A DNA stretch of 32,647 nt from a virus. The position numbers and the translations under genes were made by a program. Shown piece by piece: positions 22,790 to 31,320 of the stretch (the first letter of the stretch is position 1; each line of letters opens with the position of its first letter). The notes beneath the pieces were generated by a model that saw only the letters and a program-made list of their open reading frames with translations, was not told where the DNA came from and did not search any database. Location of the stretch: positions 1-32,647 of the IMG/VR virus record IMGVR_UViG_3300031857_000807; one strand, 5' to 3'.

Positions 22790-24069
22790 TACTCGAACTC
22801 CTTAAAAGAAATTATACCGTATAACGTAGCATGGGTAGTTAAGGGAGTAGCTGCCATTAGCATTATCTCAGAGTTACCATCAAAATCATTACCTAAAGTA
22901 AGATCCCAGAATCTAGAAAGTAACTCTAGCTTCTCAGAAGCCTGTAAGTTACCCTTCATATAAAACTGAGCAATAATATCCCCTCCAGTATATCCAGTAG
23001 CGGACTGATCTTTTTGAGAAAACGAGTTAGGAATATTAACCCACACTGGATTAATGAGTGTAGGTTTATGAATAACCTGTATGAGAAAGTCATCATTTGA
23101 TGCAGAAAAAGCATTTAGATCTAAAATCTGTATCGGAATATCAGAATAATTAGGGGCTTTTCTTACCGCTAATATTGGGTATGTCTGCCCCACTGTATTT
23201 AGAAACCTTGGAGTAATGCCACTGGATACCGCGTGTAGGTGGCCATGCATTGCGGTAGATCCGTTAGAAACCACTGAGCAGCAATTAAACTCCATATAAG
23301 AAGCAGGTCCGGACGTATTTATTATCTCGGCTTGTATTGGCAGGGTAGCAGTTTGAGAATAAAGCCCTGTTCCTATGTTAGCAGTCTGGAATTTATGAGC
23401 TGGGTATTTTCTCCCATTATAGGAAAAACCGAACTCTACCTGACCAGATCCTAGCCATTGAAACTGGCAATAAAAAATCTGCTGCTTAGCATAATCTAGA
23501 TCAACTCCAGATATACCTGTACCATCGAACTTATCTATATTCCAATTTTCTTGATTTACGTACGTATCAACTTGAGATCCCCCGATAGAGGATCTAATTG
23601 CTAGTTTTAATCTACCTTCTGATAGTTCTAGTATATAGCCGTTTTTCTCATCATATAACCCTATTCTTTTAGCCACTCCATTAGCGGATCCCTGAAAATT
23701 AAATGAGCCTATGATAGTATTTGAGAATGAGGGAGAGTACTGGAAATAGTTTCTAGATCTAAATCTAGCTCTAGATCCAGCTGTATCTGAGCAGGCTATG
23801 TTTGCAGCAGCTCTTAATGGGTCATGGGTAATAGTCGCTCCCAATAACTCACTACGTATAAAGACTTTAGTTTGTAAGCTGTATTGAAATGATGAATCAA
23901 AAAGCAAATGAGGAGGTGCTACTTTTAGCCGATTAAAGCTATCTTCTACGTCTAGCCTAACTGGTATTTCACCGTAGATTTCCTGCTCTACTTTAACTGC
24001 TACTTTAGATTTACCTTCGTCTGCTTCTCTAAATTTGTCGTACTCTCTACTTTTTATTTCTGACTGCAT
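22789..24069 (-). CDS. Structural protein with jelly-roll-like phage virion domain
   Basis: A 426-residue protein. Residues 130-260 (FNFQGSANGVAKRIGLYDEKNGYILEL, IFYCQFQWLGSGQVEFGF, then AEIINTSGPASYMEF) match a domain that recurs in virion proteins of diverse phages, thought to be a concanavalin-like sandwich. A C-terminal domain follows. It lies just after the capsid gene and before fibre genes, so it may be a capsid or neck appendage. Its composition is native. It overlaps the upstream 76-residue gene by 23 bases. Confidence 0.6.
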   Translation of the reverse strand: MQSEIKSREYDKFREADEGKSKVAVKVEQEIYGEIPVRLDVEDSFNRLKVAPPHLLFDSSFQYSLQTKVFIRSELLGATITHDPLRAAANIACSDTAGSRARFRSRNYFQYSPSFSNTIIGSFNFQGSANGVAKRIGLYDEKNGYILELSEGRLKLAIRSSIGGSQVDTYVNQENWNIDKFDGTGISGVDLDYAKQQIFYCQFQWLGSGQVEFGFSYNGRKYPAHKFQTANIGTGLYSQTATLPIQAEIINTSGPASYMEFNCCSVVSNGSTAMHGHLHAVSSGITPRFLNTVGQTYPILAVRKAPNYSDIPIQILDLNAFSASNDDFLIQVIHKPTLINPVWVNIPNSFSQKDQSATGYTGGDIIAQFYMKGNLQASEKLELLSRFWDLTLGNDFDGNSEIMLMAATPLTTHATLYGIISFKEFE

Positions 24070-24277
24070 TAGTGGCTTCCTTTAAAGAGTTGTACTCCTG
24101 CGCCATAATATTTTCTGCTTTATCGTGATACCAGGCTACGTGCTTTTTACTTACTGTATCGTAATAGACTGAGAAGAAGTTAACAGTACCCCCACGGTTA
24201 AGGCTTACTGTACTCATCTTGGATCTAAGCTCTTTAGGATTAGAGGCTTCTACAAAATTCGGGAATAATTGATCCAT
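24047..24277 (-). CDS. Unknown 76-residue protein after the capsid gene
   Basis: A small basic mixed-structure protein (TVNFFSVYYDTVSKKHVAWYHDKAENIMA). It is the first gene after the capsid terminator and overlaps the 426-residue gene. The order suggests a minor virion or assembly protein. No family is recognised. Confidence 0.55.
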   Translation of the reverse strand: MDQLFPNFVEASNPKELRSKMSTVSLNRGGTVNFFSVYYDTVSKKHVAWYHDKAENIMAQEYNSLKEATNAVRNKK

Positions 24278-24286
24278 TTTATTACC

Positions 24287-24322
24287 TAAAAGAAAGGCTA
24301 CCCAGGATTAACCCAGGTAGCC
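24287..24322 (-). terminator. Terminator after the major capsid gene
   Basis: On the minus strand GGCTACCTGGG pairs with CCTGGGTAGCC over 11 positions (two wobble pairs) around a TTAAT loop, followed by TTTCTTTTA. It lies just after the capsid stop. Confidence 0.82.
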
Positions 24323-24335
24323 CATTTAAAAACTA

Positions 24336-25187
24336 TTAAGCAGCTTTGAACTTAATCATAAGAGCAGACTTAGTAGGAGCAGCGTTACCCATGCCCACTT
24401 GTAGAGACTTAACTCCGTAAAGTGAATCTAGACCACGCTTCTTAGCACCTACGCCATGGTCGATATCATCTTGCTCGCCATAAGCAGGATCACGCTGGAA
24501 GCCATAAGCGATAGCGCCTTTCTCTGCCATGAAGTACTCTCCGTCTTCAAGTGCATTACAGACTACTACGTCTACACCGAATACTTTACCGATAGAACCA
24601 GTAATCAATACTGGAGCTCCGTAGACCTGGTTAGAAGAAAATTCTTCGATCTTAAGAAGCTCAGTCTCCTGAGCAGGAGAGATAAAGAGAGCTACTTGGC
24701 TCATATCTGCTTCATTCTTCTTAAGGTACTGGCGCATCTCAAGTACTAGATCTCTAGTGATATTACCAGTAGCAGAAACTTCTGTAGCATCTGCAAGTAC
24801 AGAGGCTCTAATCTTCTGATCGAAGTAGCGTCCGTGAGAAGCAGCAGCTTTAGAAACTAACTCAAGTTCCCAGTTAAGTGTAGACTGAATAGAATCGTTA
24901 GGATCAATGATCCATTTTACTGCAGCTGGTACGTTCAATAGAAGCGTATCTACTGTAGAAGTAATGGCCTGAGCGTCAATAGTACCGCCTGAAGATCTTT
25001 CTTGTACTGTAAAGGCTGAGAGCTTAGGAAAAGAGATGCTCTTCATTCCTTTCTGGGCAAACTGCGATACGTTAGTAAAGTAGTTAGCGAAAACTGCTTT
25101 AGCTAGAAGCTCCTTCTGAGCCATATCTGTAATAAGTGCCATTTTTGTCGCGTTAGTCTGCGACGATCCGATAATTGCATCTGACAT
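24336..25187 (-). CDS. Major capsid protein
   Basis: A 283-residue protein in capsid position, directly after the scaffold gene and before a terminator, with the strongest Shine-Dalgarno seen here (TAGGAGGGTAAAAATG). VQERSSGGTIDAQAIT, the VSKAAASHGRYFDQKIRASVLADA helix and the late GAIAYGFQRDPAYGEQDDIDHGVGAKKRGLDSLYGVKSL fit the HK97-fold capsid proteins. The short length leaves no room for a delta scaffold domain, and a separate scaffold gene supplies it. No prohead protease was seen, so the shell may mature without cleavage. Confidence 0.85.
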   Translation of the reverse strand: MSDAIIGSSQTNATKMALITDMAQKELLAKAVFANYFTNVSQFAQKGMKSISFPKLSAFTVQERSSGGTIDAQAITSTVDTLLLNVPAAVKWIIDPNDSIQSTLNWELELVSKAAASHGRYFDQKIRASVLADATEVSATGNITRDLVLEMRQYLKKNEADMSQVALFISPAQETELLKIEEFSSNQVYGAPVLITGSIGKVFGVDVVVCNALEDGEYFMAEKGAIAYGFQRDPAYGEQDDIDHGVGAKKRGLDSLYGVKSLQVGMGNAAPTKSALMIKFKAA

Positions 25188-25221
25188 TTTTACCCTCCTA
25201 AGAGTAATTTATTATTAAAAA

Positions 25222-25809
25222 CTATTTAAAAGTACTAGCTATATACGCTTTTAACTCTGCTGCGCTCATTTTGTTGGTATCTACCGAAGCAGAAGTACCA
25301 GTAGAGCTAGGTCTAGAGGTGTTAGCCCCTATAGGACCTTGAGCTTTCCAGAAGTACGGAGCTTCTTTCTTCGTATCTTCTACAAATAGCTTGATAGAGT
25401 CGTCTGCTACGTCTAGGTTATCTTCGTCTAATCCGCTTTTTAGATACTCTTTAAGCTTAGGTCTAGAGAGAAGATCGTCTATGTTGTGTACGTCCCCTGC
25501 TATTCTTTGGATCTTATCCTTAATAACTTGAGAGATAACCTTCTTCTTCGTCTTTCCTAGCTCCTGCATGGCTGCTAATGATTTTCTCTTCTCTGCCTCT
25601 AACTGAGCCGCTATATCTCCTGACTCCTGAAGCTTTTTAGCCTCCAGCTCGTCTTTCTCTGCTAGCGTCCGCTTGTACTTTTCTTTGTACTCCTGGGACT
25701 CTTTTAGAAGCCTCTGATTAATTACAGCCGCTTTCTCTGCATCTAAATTTTCGTGATTAGTCTTTGCTGCGTCTTGACCTTCGTCAATAGCCTTAGAGCC
25801 TTCGCTCAT
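25222..25809 (-). CDS. Scaffolding protein
   Basis: A 195-residue hydrophilic protein. Residues 15-100 are a charged coiled coil (KYKRTLAEKDELEAKK, AAQLEAEKRKSLAAMQELGK). The C-terminal third is Ser/Thr-rich and ends in a short helix AELKAYIASTF, the usual capsid-binding end of scaffolds. It precedes the major capsid gene, the standard order. It would guide procapsid assembly and then leave. A promoter-like site lies before its ATG. Confidence 0.8.
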   Translation of the reverse strand: MSEGSKAIDEGQDAAKTNHENLDAEKAAVINQRLLKESQEYKEKYKRTLAEKDELEAKKLQESGDIAAQLEAEKRKSLAAMQELGKTKKKVISQVIKDKIQRIAGDVHNIDDLLSRPKLKEYLKSGLDEDNLDVADDSIKLFVEDTKKEAPYFWKAQGPIGANTSRPSSTGTSASVDTNKMSAAELKAYIASTFK

Positions 25810-25822
25810 AACCTACTCCCCT

Positions 25823-25852
25823 ATTTAATCTCGCTTAATTGCGATATGTCAA
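25823..25852 (-). promoter_or_regulatory. Internal promoter before scaffold and capsid
   Basis: On the minus strand a perfect TTGACA (25852-25847) is followed after 18 bases by TTAAAT (25828-25823, four of six matches). It lies in the short gap between the neck gene stop and the scaffold ATG, which fits extra expression of scaffold and capsid. Confidence 0.45.
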
Positions 25853-25857
25853 ATAAC

Positions 25858-26538
25858 TCACTTAATATTGAACTTAACCGAAGCGAAGCGCTTAATCTTA
25901 CTCTTAGACTTAGAATCTAGTTTGAGAGCTATAAGTAGTGCTTCCGTTATCTTCTGGTCTATACGTCTATTAAACCTTTCCCCTGTACGGTTAGGCAATA
26001 GTCTTCGCTCGGGTATATTTTTTTCTGGTACTCCGTCATTATGGATAGCCCATAGATTCTCTCCGTCTACCAGAGTCTGAGCAGTTAGTATCCCTGTCTT
26101 CTCATCGTAGACTAAGCCTTTATGCATCTCGCCCGATACTTTAAGGTTAACTGGGCTTACCTTCTTCCCTTTAAAATACTTAGAGGATCTATCCTTAACC
26201 CATTTTTCATTCTCTTTATTCTCTTTTCTAGCCTCTGGAGAAGCCCGATAAGATTTAAGCTCTTTAAGTTTTAATGGCTCTAGCGCTCCTACTGTACCGT
26301 TAGGTCTAGTCCAGAAAGCTATCTGCCCCTTAATCTGCTTAACGTAGTTAACGCTATAGCTCTTAAACCTAGCAGCAGCTCCGAATACTGGAGAGATACC
26401 CTTTTTAATTAGGTCTAGGATTATGCTAACGATGTCGATTTTTTTTATTTCTTTACGAAAGGCTTTATTAATATCCCCGATATTAGCTCTTAGGATCCTC
26501 TCTATCTGTCCAGGCTTTAGCTTATTATTAATAGCCAT
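25858..26538 (-). CDS. Head completion / neck protein (Mu gpG / HK97 gp10-like)
   Basis: A 226-residue basic protein. LKVSGEMHKGLVYDEKTGILTAQTLVDGENLWAIHNDGVPEKNIPERRLLP (about residues 130-180) follows the pattern of the virion morphogenesis family: a strand pair, H-N/Q-x-G, then NIPxRxxL. These proteins cap the tail tube or join head and tail. It lies between the portal-side neck gene and the scaffold. Its start overlaps the upstream gene stop by one base. Confidence 0.6.
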   Translation of the reverse strand: MAINNKLKPGQIERILRANIGDINKAFRKEIKKIDIVSIILDLIKKGISPVFGAAARFKSYSVNYVKQIKGQIAFWTRPNGTVGALEPLKLKELKSYRASPEARKENKENEKWVKDRSSKYFKGKKVSPVNLKVSGEMHKGLVYDEKTGILTAQTLVDGENLWAIHNDGVPEKNIPERRLLPNRTGERFNRRIDQKITEALLIALKLDSKSKSKIKRFASVKFNIK

Positions 26539-26990
26539 TAATCCTCCAGGTAGTCCTGTAGTATTCTTTTTACCCCTCTAATGATCTCAGCTTTTAGTAG
26601 CTGGTCCTCATCGGGTATAAACTGCCTCTTAGGGAGGGTATCGCCTTTATTATGGTTATAAGACTTAATAGCCTGGTCATCGTCGAAGATACCTACCGTA
26701 ACCTTTCCAGTAGCAGCATTAGTTTTGAAAGTAAGAGCGTTAAGCATATCTCCGTTAAGATCCAAGTTAGCTAGCTTATCTCCGTTTTTTTGAGACTTAG
26801 CGTAAAGATCGCTTAGAGTAGACTTATACTTACCCCCAGCTACAGGGGACTTCGCTTCTCCTACGTAGTCCAGGATAGACTGTACTAGGTAATCTCCTAC
26901 CTCATTAACCAGGTCACTCCTAAGATTAGAGGGCACCTGGTCTATGTTAGGTATCTCGAAGATAAAGCTAGTCTCTTCTTTGGTTATCAT
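26538..26990 (-). CDS. Second neck-type protein related in design to its neighbour
   Basis: A 150-residue protein. DLNGDMLNALTFKTNAATGKVTVGIFDDDQAIKSYNHNKGDTLPKRQFIP repeats the pattern of the gene downstream: a strand pair, a His-containing loop, then PxRxFxP. The two adjacent genes may be an ancient duplication, one becoming the head completion protein and one the tail-joining protein. Both ends overlap neighbours by one base, implying coupled translation. Confidence 0.55.
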   Translation of the reverse strand: MITKEETSFIFEIPNIDQVPSNLRSDLVNEVGDYLVQSILDYVGEAKSPVAGGKYKSTLSDLYAKSQKNGDKLANLDLNGDMLNALTFKTNAATGKVTVGIFDDDQAIKSYNHNKGDTLPKRQFIPDEDQLLKAEIIRGVKRILQDYLED

Positions 26991-28642
26991 TAGAATCCTG
27001 CTGGTTTACTTGGCTCTACGCTACCTGCCTCGGATACCATAAGTCTTGCCTGGTCCTCTGGAATACCGAAAGAAGTAATAAGGATATTAACCCCAGCTTC
27101 ATAGGTAAGCTGCCCGAGTCCGACCTTAGTAGATACGTCTACGATAGCCGATACCTGCGCTCCGTTAAATACTTTAGAAGGATCCGTAAACATCGTAGCG
27201 AGATCTACCTTAGACTGCTGGATAGCTAATAGCTTATCTTTAGCATCCTGCTCGCTTAAGTTAGGATCGTACATCTGGACTAACTCATAATCTGGCCATA
27301 AGCCTAGATCCTTCATAGTCTTAAGATTTTCTAATTTTTCCTTATCCGAGATCATAACTTTAGGCTTACGGTAGATAACTTTAAGAGCATCGTAAGGTAG
27401 TACGCTCATACCCTGAGTGATTAGCTGAGCTGCTACGATCTCATAGATCTCATGCTCTACTTCTGAGTAAATCTCCTGGTTATCTTCGATAATTCCCTGT
27501 ACGTCTGCCTGAGCGATTAATCGATCGAAGCCAGAGTTAAAATTCTCTACTCCTCCAGAGAGTACCTGGGATCCAGAGATACCATGCTCATCTAAGATAG
27601 TAGCTAGATACGTGCTAATAGCTTCCTTATGTCCTGCCATGTTAGGAGTAGGAGAGATAAAGCTAACGTCCGTAGGTTTATCCTCTGGTCTAGAGGACTG
27701 AGGAGCTTCGATAGCTGTATAGAGAGAGTGGGAAGATATGTTAATCTTCTGCTTCTCTGGTCTAGAAATCTTAAGTACTCCTACCTGCATATTAGCGCTG
27801 GTTAAGTAAACGCTCATTAAAGCGTTAAGCTCTACCGTCTGCATAGGCAGAGGGGAAGGAGTAGGATAGTTTTTAGAGTAGTTCATGGGCACGTAAACGA
27901 AGGGAAGTTTACCGTAGGGATTAATCCCATTTTCGTTACCCTCGATAGGCTGAAACTGGATAAGAAGCTTATCGCTTCCCTTGTTACCAGTAACCTTAAT
28001 CATGATATGCTGAGCATCCGTCCAGAAGCTATAGAAGCGCTCCCTTCTAGTCTCATCGTTAGATCCGTCCTCTGCTATTAGAGAATTATAACCGTCTGTA
28101 CCTAGACCTGAGCTTATGCTCTCATCTGGATAAGATAGGATTACTACTTTAACTTCTCCGTCATCGTTTTTAACTACGTCATACTCATAAGGAGCAAGGC
28201 TATAAAACTTCCAGTAGAGCTGAGTCTTAGCTGAGTTAGTCTCGTACTCTCTATCCATAAAGCAGGCTATCATACCATGCTTATACTGGTTAAACTGAAT
28301 ATCTAGCTCTCTCATGGCATTATTAAGACCGTACTCGTTTACGATATTATGATAGATCTCTGTAGCCGCATCATCCCCTAGCACTTTTCTAATAGGAGCT
28401 TCTTTATAGGCTTTAGACTTTTTATTAATGATCTTATTAAGTACTGAGTAATCAGTAACAGAGTACATAGACCAGGTCTTAGGATACATCTGCTTAATGC
28501 GTTGCTCTACGAAAGGTTTAAGATTACCTGTCCTGATCTGCTCACTATCCCAGGCTATGCGCTTTCTACGGAGATTTTCTCCGCTTTCGATCTCCTGGAT
28601 AATTTTCTGAATGAAGTCGGGGGTTAAGGTAAAGTCTTTCAT
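26990..28642 (-). CDS. Portal protein
   Basis: A 550-residue protein directly after TerL, in portal position. The N-terminal part (SVTDYSVLNKIINKKSKAYKEAPIRKV) and the middle SLPMQTVELNALMSVYLTSANMQVGVLK fit the clip and stem regions of siphovirus portals, and a helical C-terminus (SKVDLATMFTDPSKVFNGAQ) fits the crown. Twelve copies would form the channel for DNA entry and the site for TerL docking. GGAG precedes the ATG. Confidence 0.8.
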   Translation of the reverse strand: MKDFTLTPDFIQKIIQEIESGENLRRKRIAWDSEQIRTGNLKPFVEQRIKQMYPKTWSMYSVTDYSVLNKIINKKSKAYKEAPIRKVLGDDAATEIYHNIVNEYGLNNAMRELDIQFNQYKHGMIACFMDREYETNSAKTQLYWKFYSLAPYEYDVVKNDDGEVKVVILSYPDESISSGLGTDGYNSLIAEDGSNDETRRERFYSFWTDAQHIMIKVTGNKGSDKLLIQFQPIEGNENGINPYGKLPFVYVPMNYSKNYPTPSPLPMQTVELNALMSVYLTSANMQVGVLKISRPEKQKINISSHSLYTAIEAPQSSRPEDKPTDVSFISPTPNMAGHKEAISTYLATILDEHGISGSQVLSGGVENFNSGFDRLIAQADVQGIIEDNQEIYSEVEHEIYEIVAAQLITQGMSVLPYDALKVIYRKPKVMISDKEKLENLKTMKDLGLWPDYELVQMYDPNLSEQDAKDKLLAIQQSKVDLATMFTDPSKVFNGAQVSAIVDVSTKVGLGQLTYEAGVNILITSFGIPEDQARLMVSEAGSVEPSKPAGF

Positions 28643-28680
28643 ATAGCTCCTATTTATTCTATTTTATGGTAATCATTAAG

Positions 28681-30051
28681 TTATGATATGACTAGCGCCT
28701 GAATATCTCTACTAATCAGATCATTACGATAGACATAATATCCGAGAGCCGTTGTTATATGCTGCTCTCTCAAAGAGTCATCTTCTATTAGCCTGGAGTC
28801 TTTTTTAAGTTGGGTTAATCTTAGACCTTTAGCCAGATCCTTAGCCTCTTTATAGATGAATAGATTAGACTGCTTAAGATCGTTTACGCATAAACCGTTA
28901 ACTAGGTTATGCCTTGCTTTAATAGCTGGGTTAGCTGCTGGTACTTCTATCTCGTAGTCCAGGTAGGCTCTATGCTTAGGTCGATAGTTAGCTATAAAAT
29001 TCTCGATTAGGTCCCAGTCTGGCTTATTAGATCTCGTATCCCCATGCCTACCCGAAGCATCCCCAAAGAAGCGTACCATAGGAAAGCCCATATCTAGGTA
29101 CCCATCGTTAGCTACTTCGTCCATCATATCTAGCGTCCTCATGCCTCCGATAATCCAGGTCTTTCCTAAGTGATACTGCCCATTGATATACTGCCCAGCT
29201 CCTACGCTCATAGGCTTACCGCTCTTACTATTGTTAAAGTCTAAGAATAAATCTATAGGCTTAGTTAGATCCCACTTGTAGACGTAATCTCTATAGTTAT
29301 TCTCATCCTCATAGGCATAGTAGACGTTATCTTTATTAATCTCGATCCATTGACCTTTAAGCATCCTTAGCGCCTGCTTATGATCTAGAGTCTTTCTTAG
29401 GCTTTCGATATACCACTTAGGAAGGAAGGGGTTATCTTCTGTCTTAGAGTAGAATACTTTTCTCGTATCTGAAGCGCCTTCTATGAAGTACTGGTGCGCA
29501 GGGTGAGAAGGAGAGTCTGGGTTAGTGGCGCATATAAGCAGATTTTCCCTTACCCCCTGAGCTCGCCCTAGTCTCATACGGATCTCTGTTACCATATCCA
29601 TAGTATCATTCTCAGTGAGCTCTTCTATAACTGCTAAGCTTAGCTCGTAAGATCTAAACTTATCGTAGTCCCCTTTATCCCAGGATACTCCGTAGATAAT
29701 GGATCCGTTAGGTAGTCTTATAGTGGTATCTGATTTATTCCAGTACTGTCTTAGCGCTGGGTAGTGTTTTAGAATCATGGCCCAAATAGTATTTTTCATA
29801 TCCTTATGGACTCTCCGTCCTACCAGGACTCCAGCTCCAGGGTAGAGTATTACGTGAGTGGCTACGATATGAGCTAGGAGTAGAGACTTAGCCGATCCTA
29901 CCGATCCGCTTAAAAGTATCTCAAGTGGTCCCAGGTTGTAGTTGTAATCCCTCCTGATAAGAGTTATAACATCTATCTGATATGGTACTTTGTACGGATC
30001 AAACTGCTCTATAGTTGGGACCGCACTAGCTACCTGTAGCTCTGTAATCAT
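28681..30051 (-). CDS. terL: Terminase large subunit
   Basis: A 456-residue packaging motor and nuclease. The ATPase has the P-loop GSVGSAKS (residues 49-56), Walker B VIEE (141-144, with E143/E144) and motif III CATNP (174-178). The RNase H-like nuclease has D271 in FLDFNNS and D331 in FFGDASG, with D/E residues near the C-terminus. It pumps DNA through the portal and cuts the concatemer. The P-loop has Ala instead of Gly before Lys, which terminases often show. It follows TerS and precedes the portal. Confidence 0.92.
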   Translation of the reverse strand: MITELQVASAVPTIEQFDPYKVPYQIDVITLIRRDYNYNLGPLEILLSGSVGSAKSLLLAHIVATHVILYPGAGVLVGRRVHKDMKNTIWAMILKHYPALRQYWNKSDTTIRLPNGSIIYGVSWDKGDYDKFRSYELSLAVIEELTENDTMDMVTEIRMRLGRAQGVRENLLICATNPDSPSHPAHQYFIEGASDTRKVFYSKTEDNPFLPKWYIESLRKTLDHKQALRMLKGQWIEINKDNVYYAYEDENNYRDYVYKWDLTKPIDLFLDFNNSKSGKPMSVGAGQYINGQYHLGKTWIIGGMRTLDMMDEVANDGYLDMGFPMVRFFGDASGRHGDTRSNKPDWDLIENFIANYRPKHRAYLDYEIEVPAANPAIKARHNLVNGLCVNDLKQSNLFIYKEAKDLAKGLRLTQLKKDSRLIEDDSLREQHITTALGYYVYRNDLISRDIQALVIS

Positions 30052-30119
30052 TTCTTAATGAAGATCATGGTTAGGATAGAGTACATAAATAAAAGCAGTA
30101 GTAGCTTCTCAGTCTGCAT
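30048..30119 (-). CDS. 23-residue membrane peptide between terS and terL
   Basis: Starts at ATG 30119 with AAGGG five bases upstream, inside the end of terS, and its stop overlaps the terL ATG as ATGA. The peptide (MQTEKLLLLLFMYSILTMIF then IKK) is one hydrophobic segment with basic ends. Its position couples TerS and TerL translation. It could be a real membrane peptide or only a translational relay. Confidence 0.4.
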   Translation of the reverse strand: MQTEKLLLLLFMYSILTMIFIKK

Positions 30120-30570
30120 CGTTACCCTTAGGAAGGTTATAAGCTAGCTTAATTAAGTTTTTAGCTTGATCGTCTACAGTATGCTCGATCTTCTCTTTGA
30201 AGGTATCAGATACAGAGTTAAGGATAAACTTAACGAAGCCTGGATCGTAGGCTCTAGAGATACCACCCTGTACTAAGATATTCTCCTGGATCTTTTTACA
30301 CTTCTGATAGACTTCTCTAAATTCTTTATGCTCTTCTGCCCAGTTTAGTAGCGTCTGGTAAGTAATGCATCTAATTACTGCCGAGTAATACTGAAAAGTA
30401 GGTAGATCGTTTAGCTCTTTTTTATTAAAAGTCTTAGTCTCTTTATAAAGCCCTCTATTAAAGTAGTTGAGCATCTCTTCGCAGTATGATGGATCATACT
30501 TAGACTTAGCTCCCTCCCCTGGTCTAGGCGCTCTCTTAGGTACTTTTAGCTTCTTAGTTTCTTTTTTCAT
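30109..30570 (-). CDS. terS: Terminase small subunit
   Basis: A 153-residue protein directly before TerL. The basic N-terminus is followed by a DNA-binding helical region (PSYCEEMLNYFNRGLY... TYQTLLNWAEEHKEFREVYQKCKKIQENI) with the QTLLNWAEEH pattern common in phage small terminases, then a helical oligomerisation region. It would recognise the packaging start and regulate TerL. It overlaps the upstream 67-residue gene. Confidence 0.75.
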   Translation of the reverse strand: MKKETKKLKVPKRAPRPGEGAKSKYDPSYCEEMLNYFNRGLYKETKTFNKKELNDLPTFQYYSAVIRCITYQTLLNWAEEHKEFREVYQKCKKIQENILVQGGISRAYDPGFVKFILNSVSDTFKEKIEHTVDDQAKNLIKLAYNLPKGNDAD

Positions 30571-30757
30571 TCCATATCTCCCAAAATTTTGTCACCTTAT
30601 AATAGATCTTAACGCTCTTTTCTTCTGCTATTAGCATCCCAGAAGCTTTAGTAAAGTACCTTACGTTAGCCTTAAAATAATCTTTACCCTGATATCTGAT
30701 CTTTACGATCTCAAGATAGAAGCTATTCTCTGGTACGTGCCAGGTATTACTTAGCAT
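30554..30757 (-). CDS. Unknown 67-residue protein before terS
   Basis: A strand-rich basic protein (YLEIVKIRYQGKDYFKANVRYF). Its stop overlaps terS by 17 bases and its start overlaps the upstream gene by one base, so it is coupled to both. No family is recognised; the position suggests a packaging or late-control accessory. Confidence 0.55.
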   Translation of the reverse strand: MLSNTWHVPENSFYLEIVKIRYQGKDYFKANVRYFTKASGMLIAEEKSVKIYYKVTKFWEIWNEKRN

Positions 30758-30945
30758 TACTCGCCCTTAACGAAAGCTACGGTTAAAAGCTTTTCATCGT
30801 TTAGGTATGCGCTCATTAGCTTATTAACTAATGCCTGGTCTTCTGGGTTAATTTCTAGCTTTATAGTTACGGAGCCGTCTACTCTGGTATTTATGGAGGA
30901 TAGGATAGCCTGGCATACGCCTAGCTCTGCTGCATTACTTTTCAT
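30757..30945 (-). CDS. Unknown 62-residue protein, first gene of the late operon
   Basis: A small mixed protein ending LINKLMSAYL-like: INPEDQALVNKLMSAYLNDEKLLTVAFV. It is the first gene after the promoter-like site, with AAGG upstream of the ATG. I do not assign a function. Confidence 0.55.
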   Translation of the reverse strand: MKSNAAELGVCQAILSSINTRVDGSVTIKLEINPEDQALVNKLMSAYLNDEKLLTVAFVKGE

Positions 30946-30999
30946 CTTTAAGCCTTCGCTTTAAAGGTTAAGACTCCTTCGAGCCTATTTTTTTATAAG

Positions 31000-31028
31000 A
31001 TTAACCTAGTACCATAGTAGTACGTCAA
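31000..31028 (-). promoter_or_regulatory. Candidate promoter of the late operon
   Basis: On the minus strand TTGACG (31028-31023) is followed after 17 bases by GTTAAT (31005-31000, four of six matches). It lies in the divergent gap upstream of the first late gene. Confidence 0.45.
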
Positions 31029-31068
31029 GTAGTAGACTTATAAGATTTAAGTAATTAGCCTATTATTA

Positions 31069-31320
31069 ATGAAAGCTCTGATCTTTTTAGCTTTATTCCT
31101 TTATCCTTCCTACTCTTACCCTAGAGATTACCTACTAGAAGCCATGTTTAACTCCTGGGCTTATGCTCCAGAAGCTGAAGAAGTTAAGGAAGTAGAAGAG
31201 TATTCGGATAACTCAGGAGAGGCAGAGTCCTATAGCTGGGATAATCTTTACCTGGATCCTTACGCAGATACTATTATTATCTATGAGGGAGCAGATAGTA
31301 ATAATACTGGCTGCCATTGA
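31069..31320 (+). CDS. Small secreted acidic protein
   Basis: 83 residues: a signal peptide (about residues 1-17, LIFLALFLYPSYS) and an acidic, tyrosine-rich mature part (EAEEVKEVEEYSDNSGEAESYSW). It is the only plus-strand gene at this end, divergent from the late operon. No Shine-Dalgarno precedes the ATG; TATAAG at 31039-31044 may be its -10. Its end overlaps the next minus-strand gene by 40 bases. Function unknown. Confidence 0.5.
   Translation: MKALIFLALFLYPSYSYPRDYLLEAMFNSWAYAPEAEEVKEVEEYSDNSGEAESYSWDNLYLDPYADTIIIYEGADSNNTGCH

Noticed and set aside
24456-24749. 97-codon plus-strand frame inside the capsid gene
   Set aside because: It is antisense to the major capsid gene, with no start signal, and is a shadow of its codon use.
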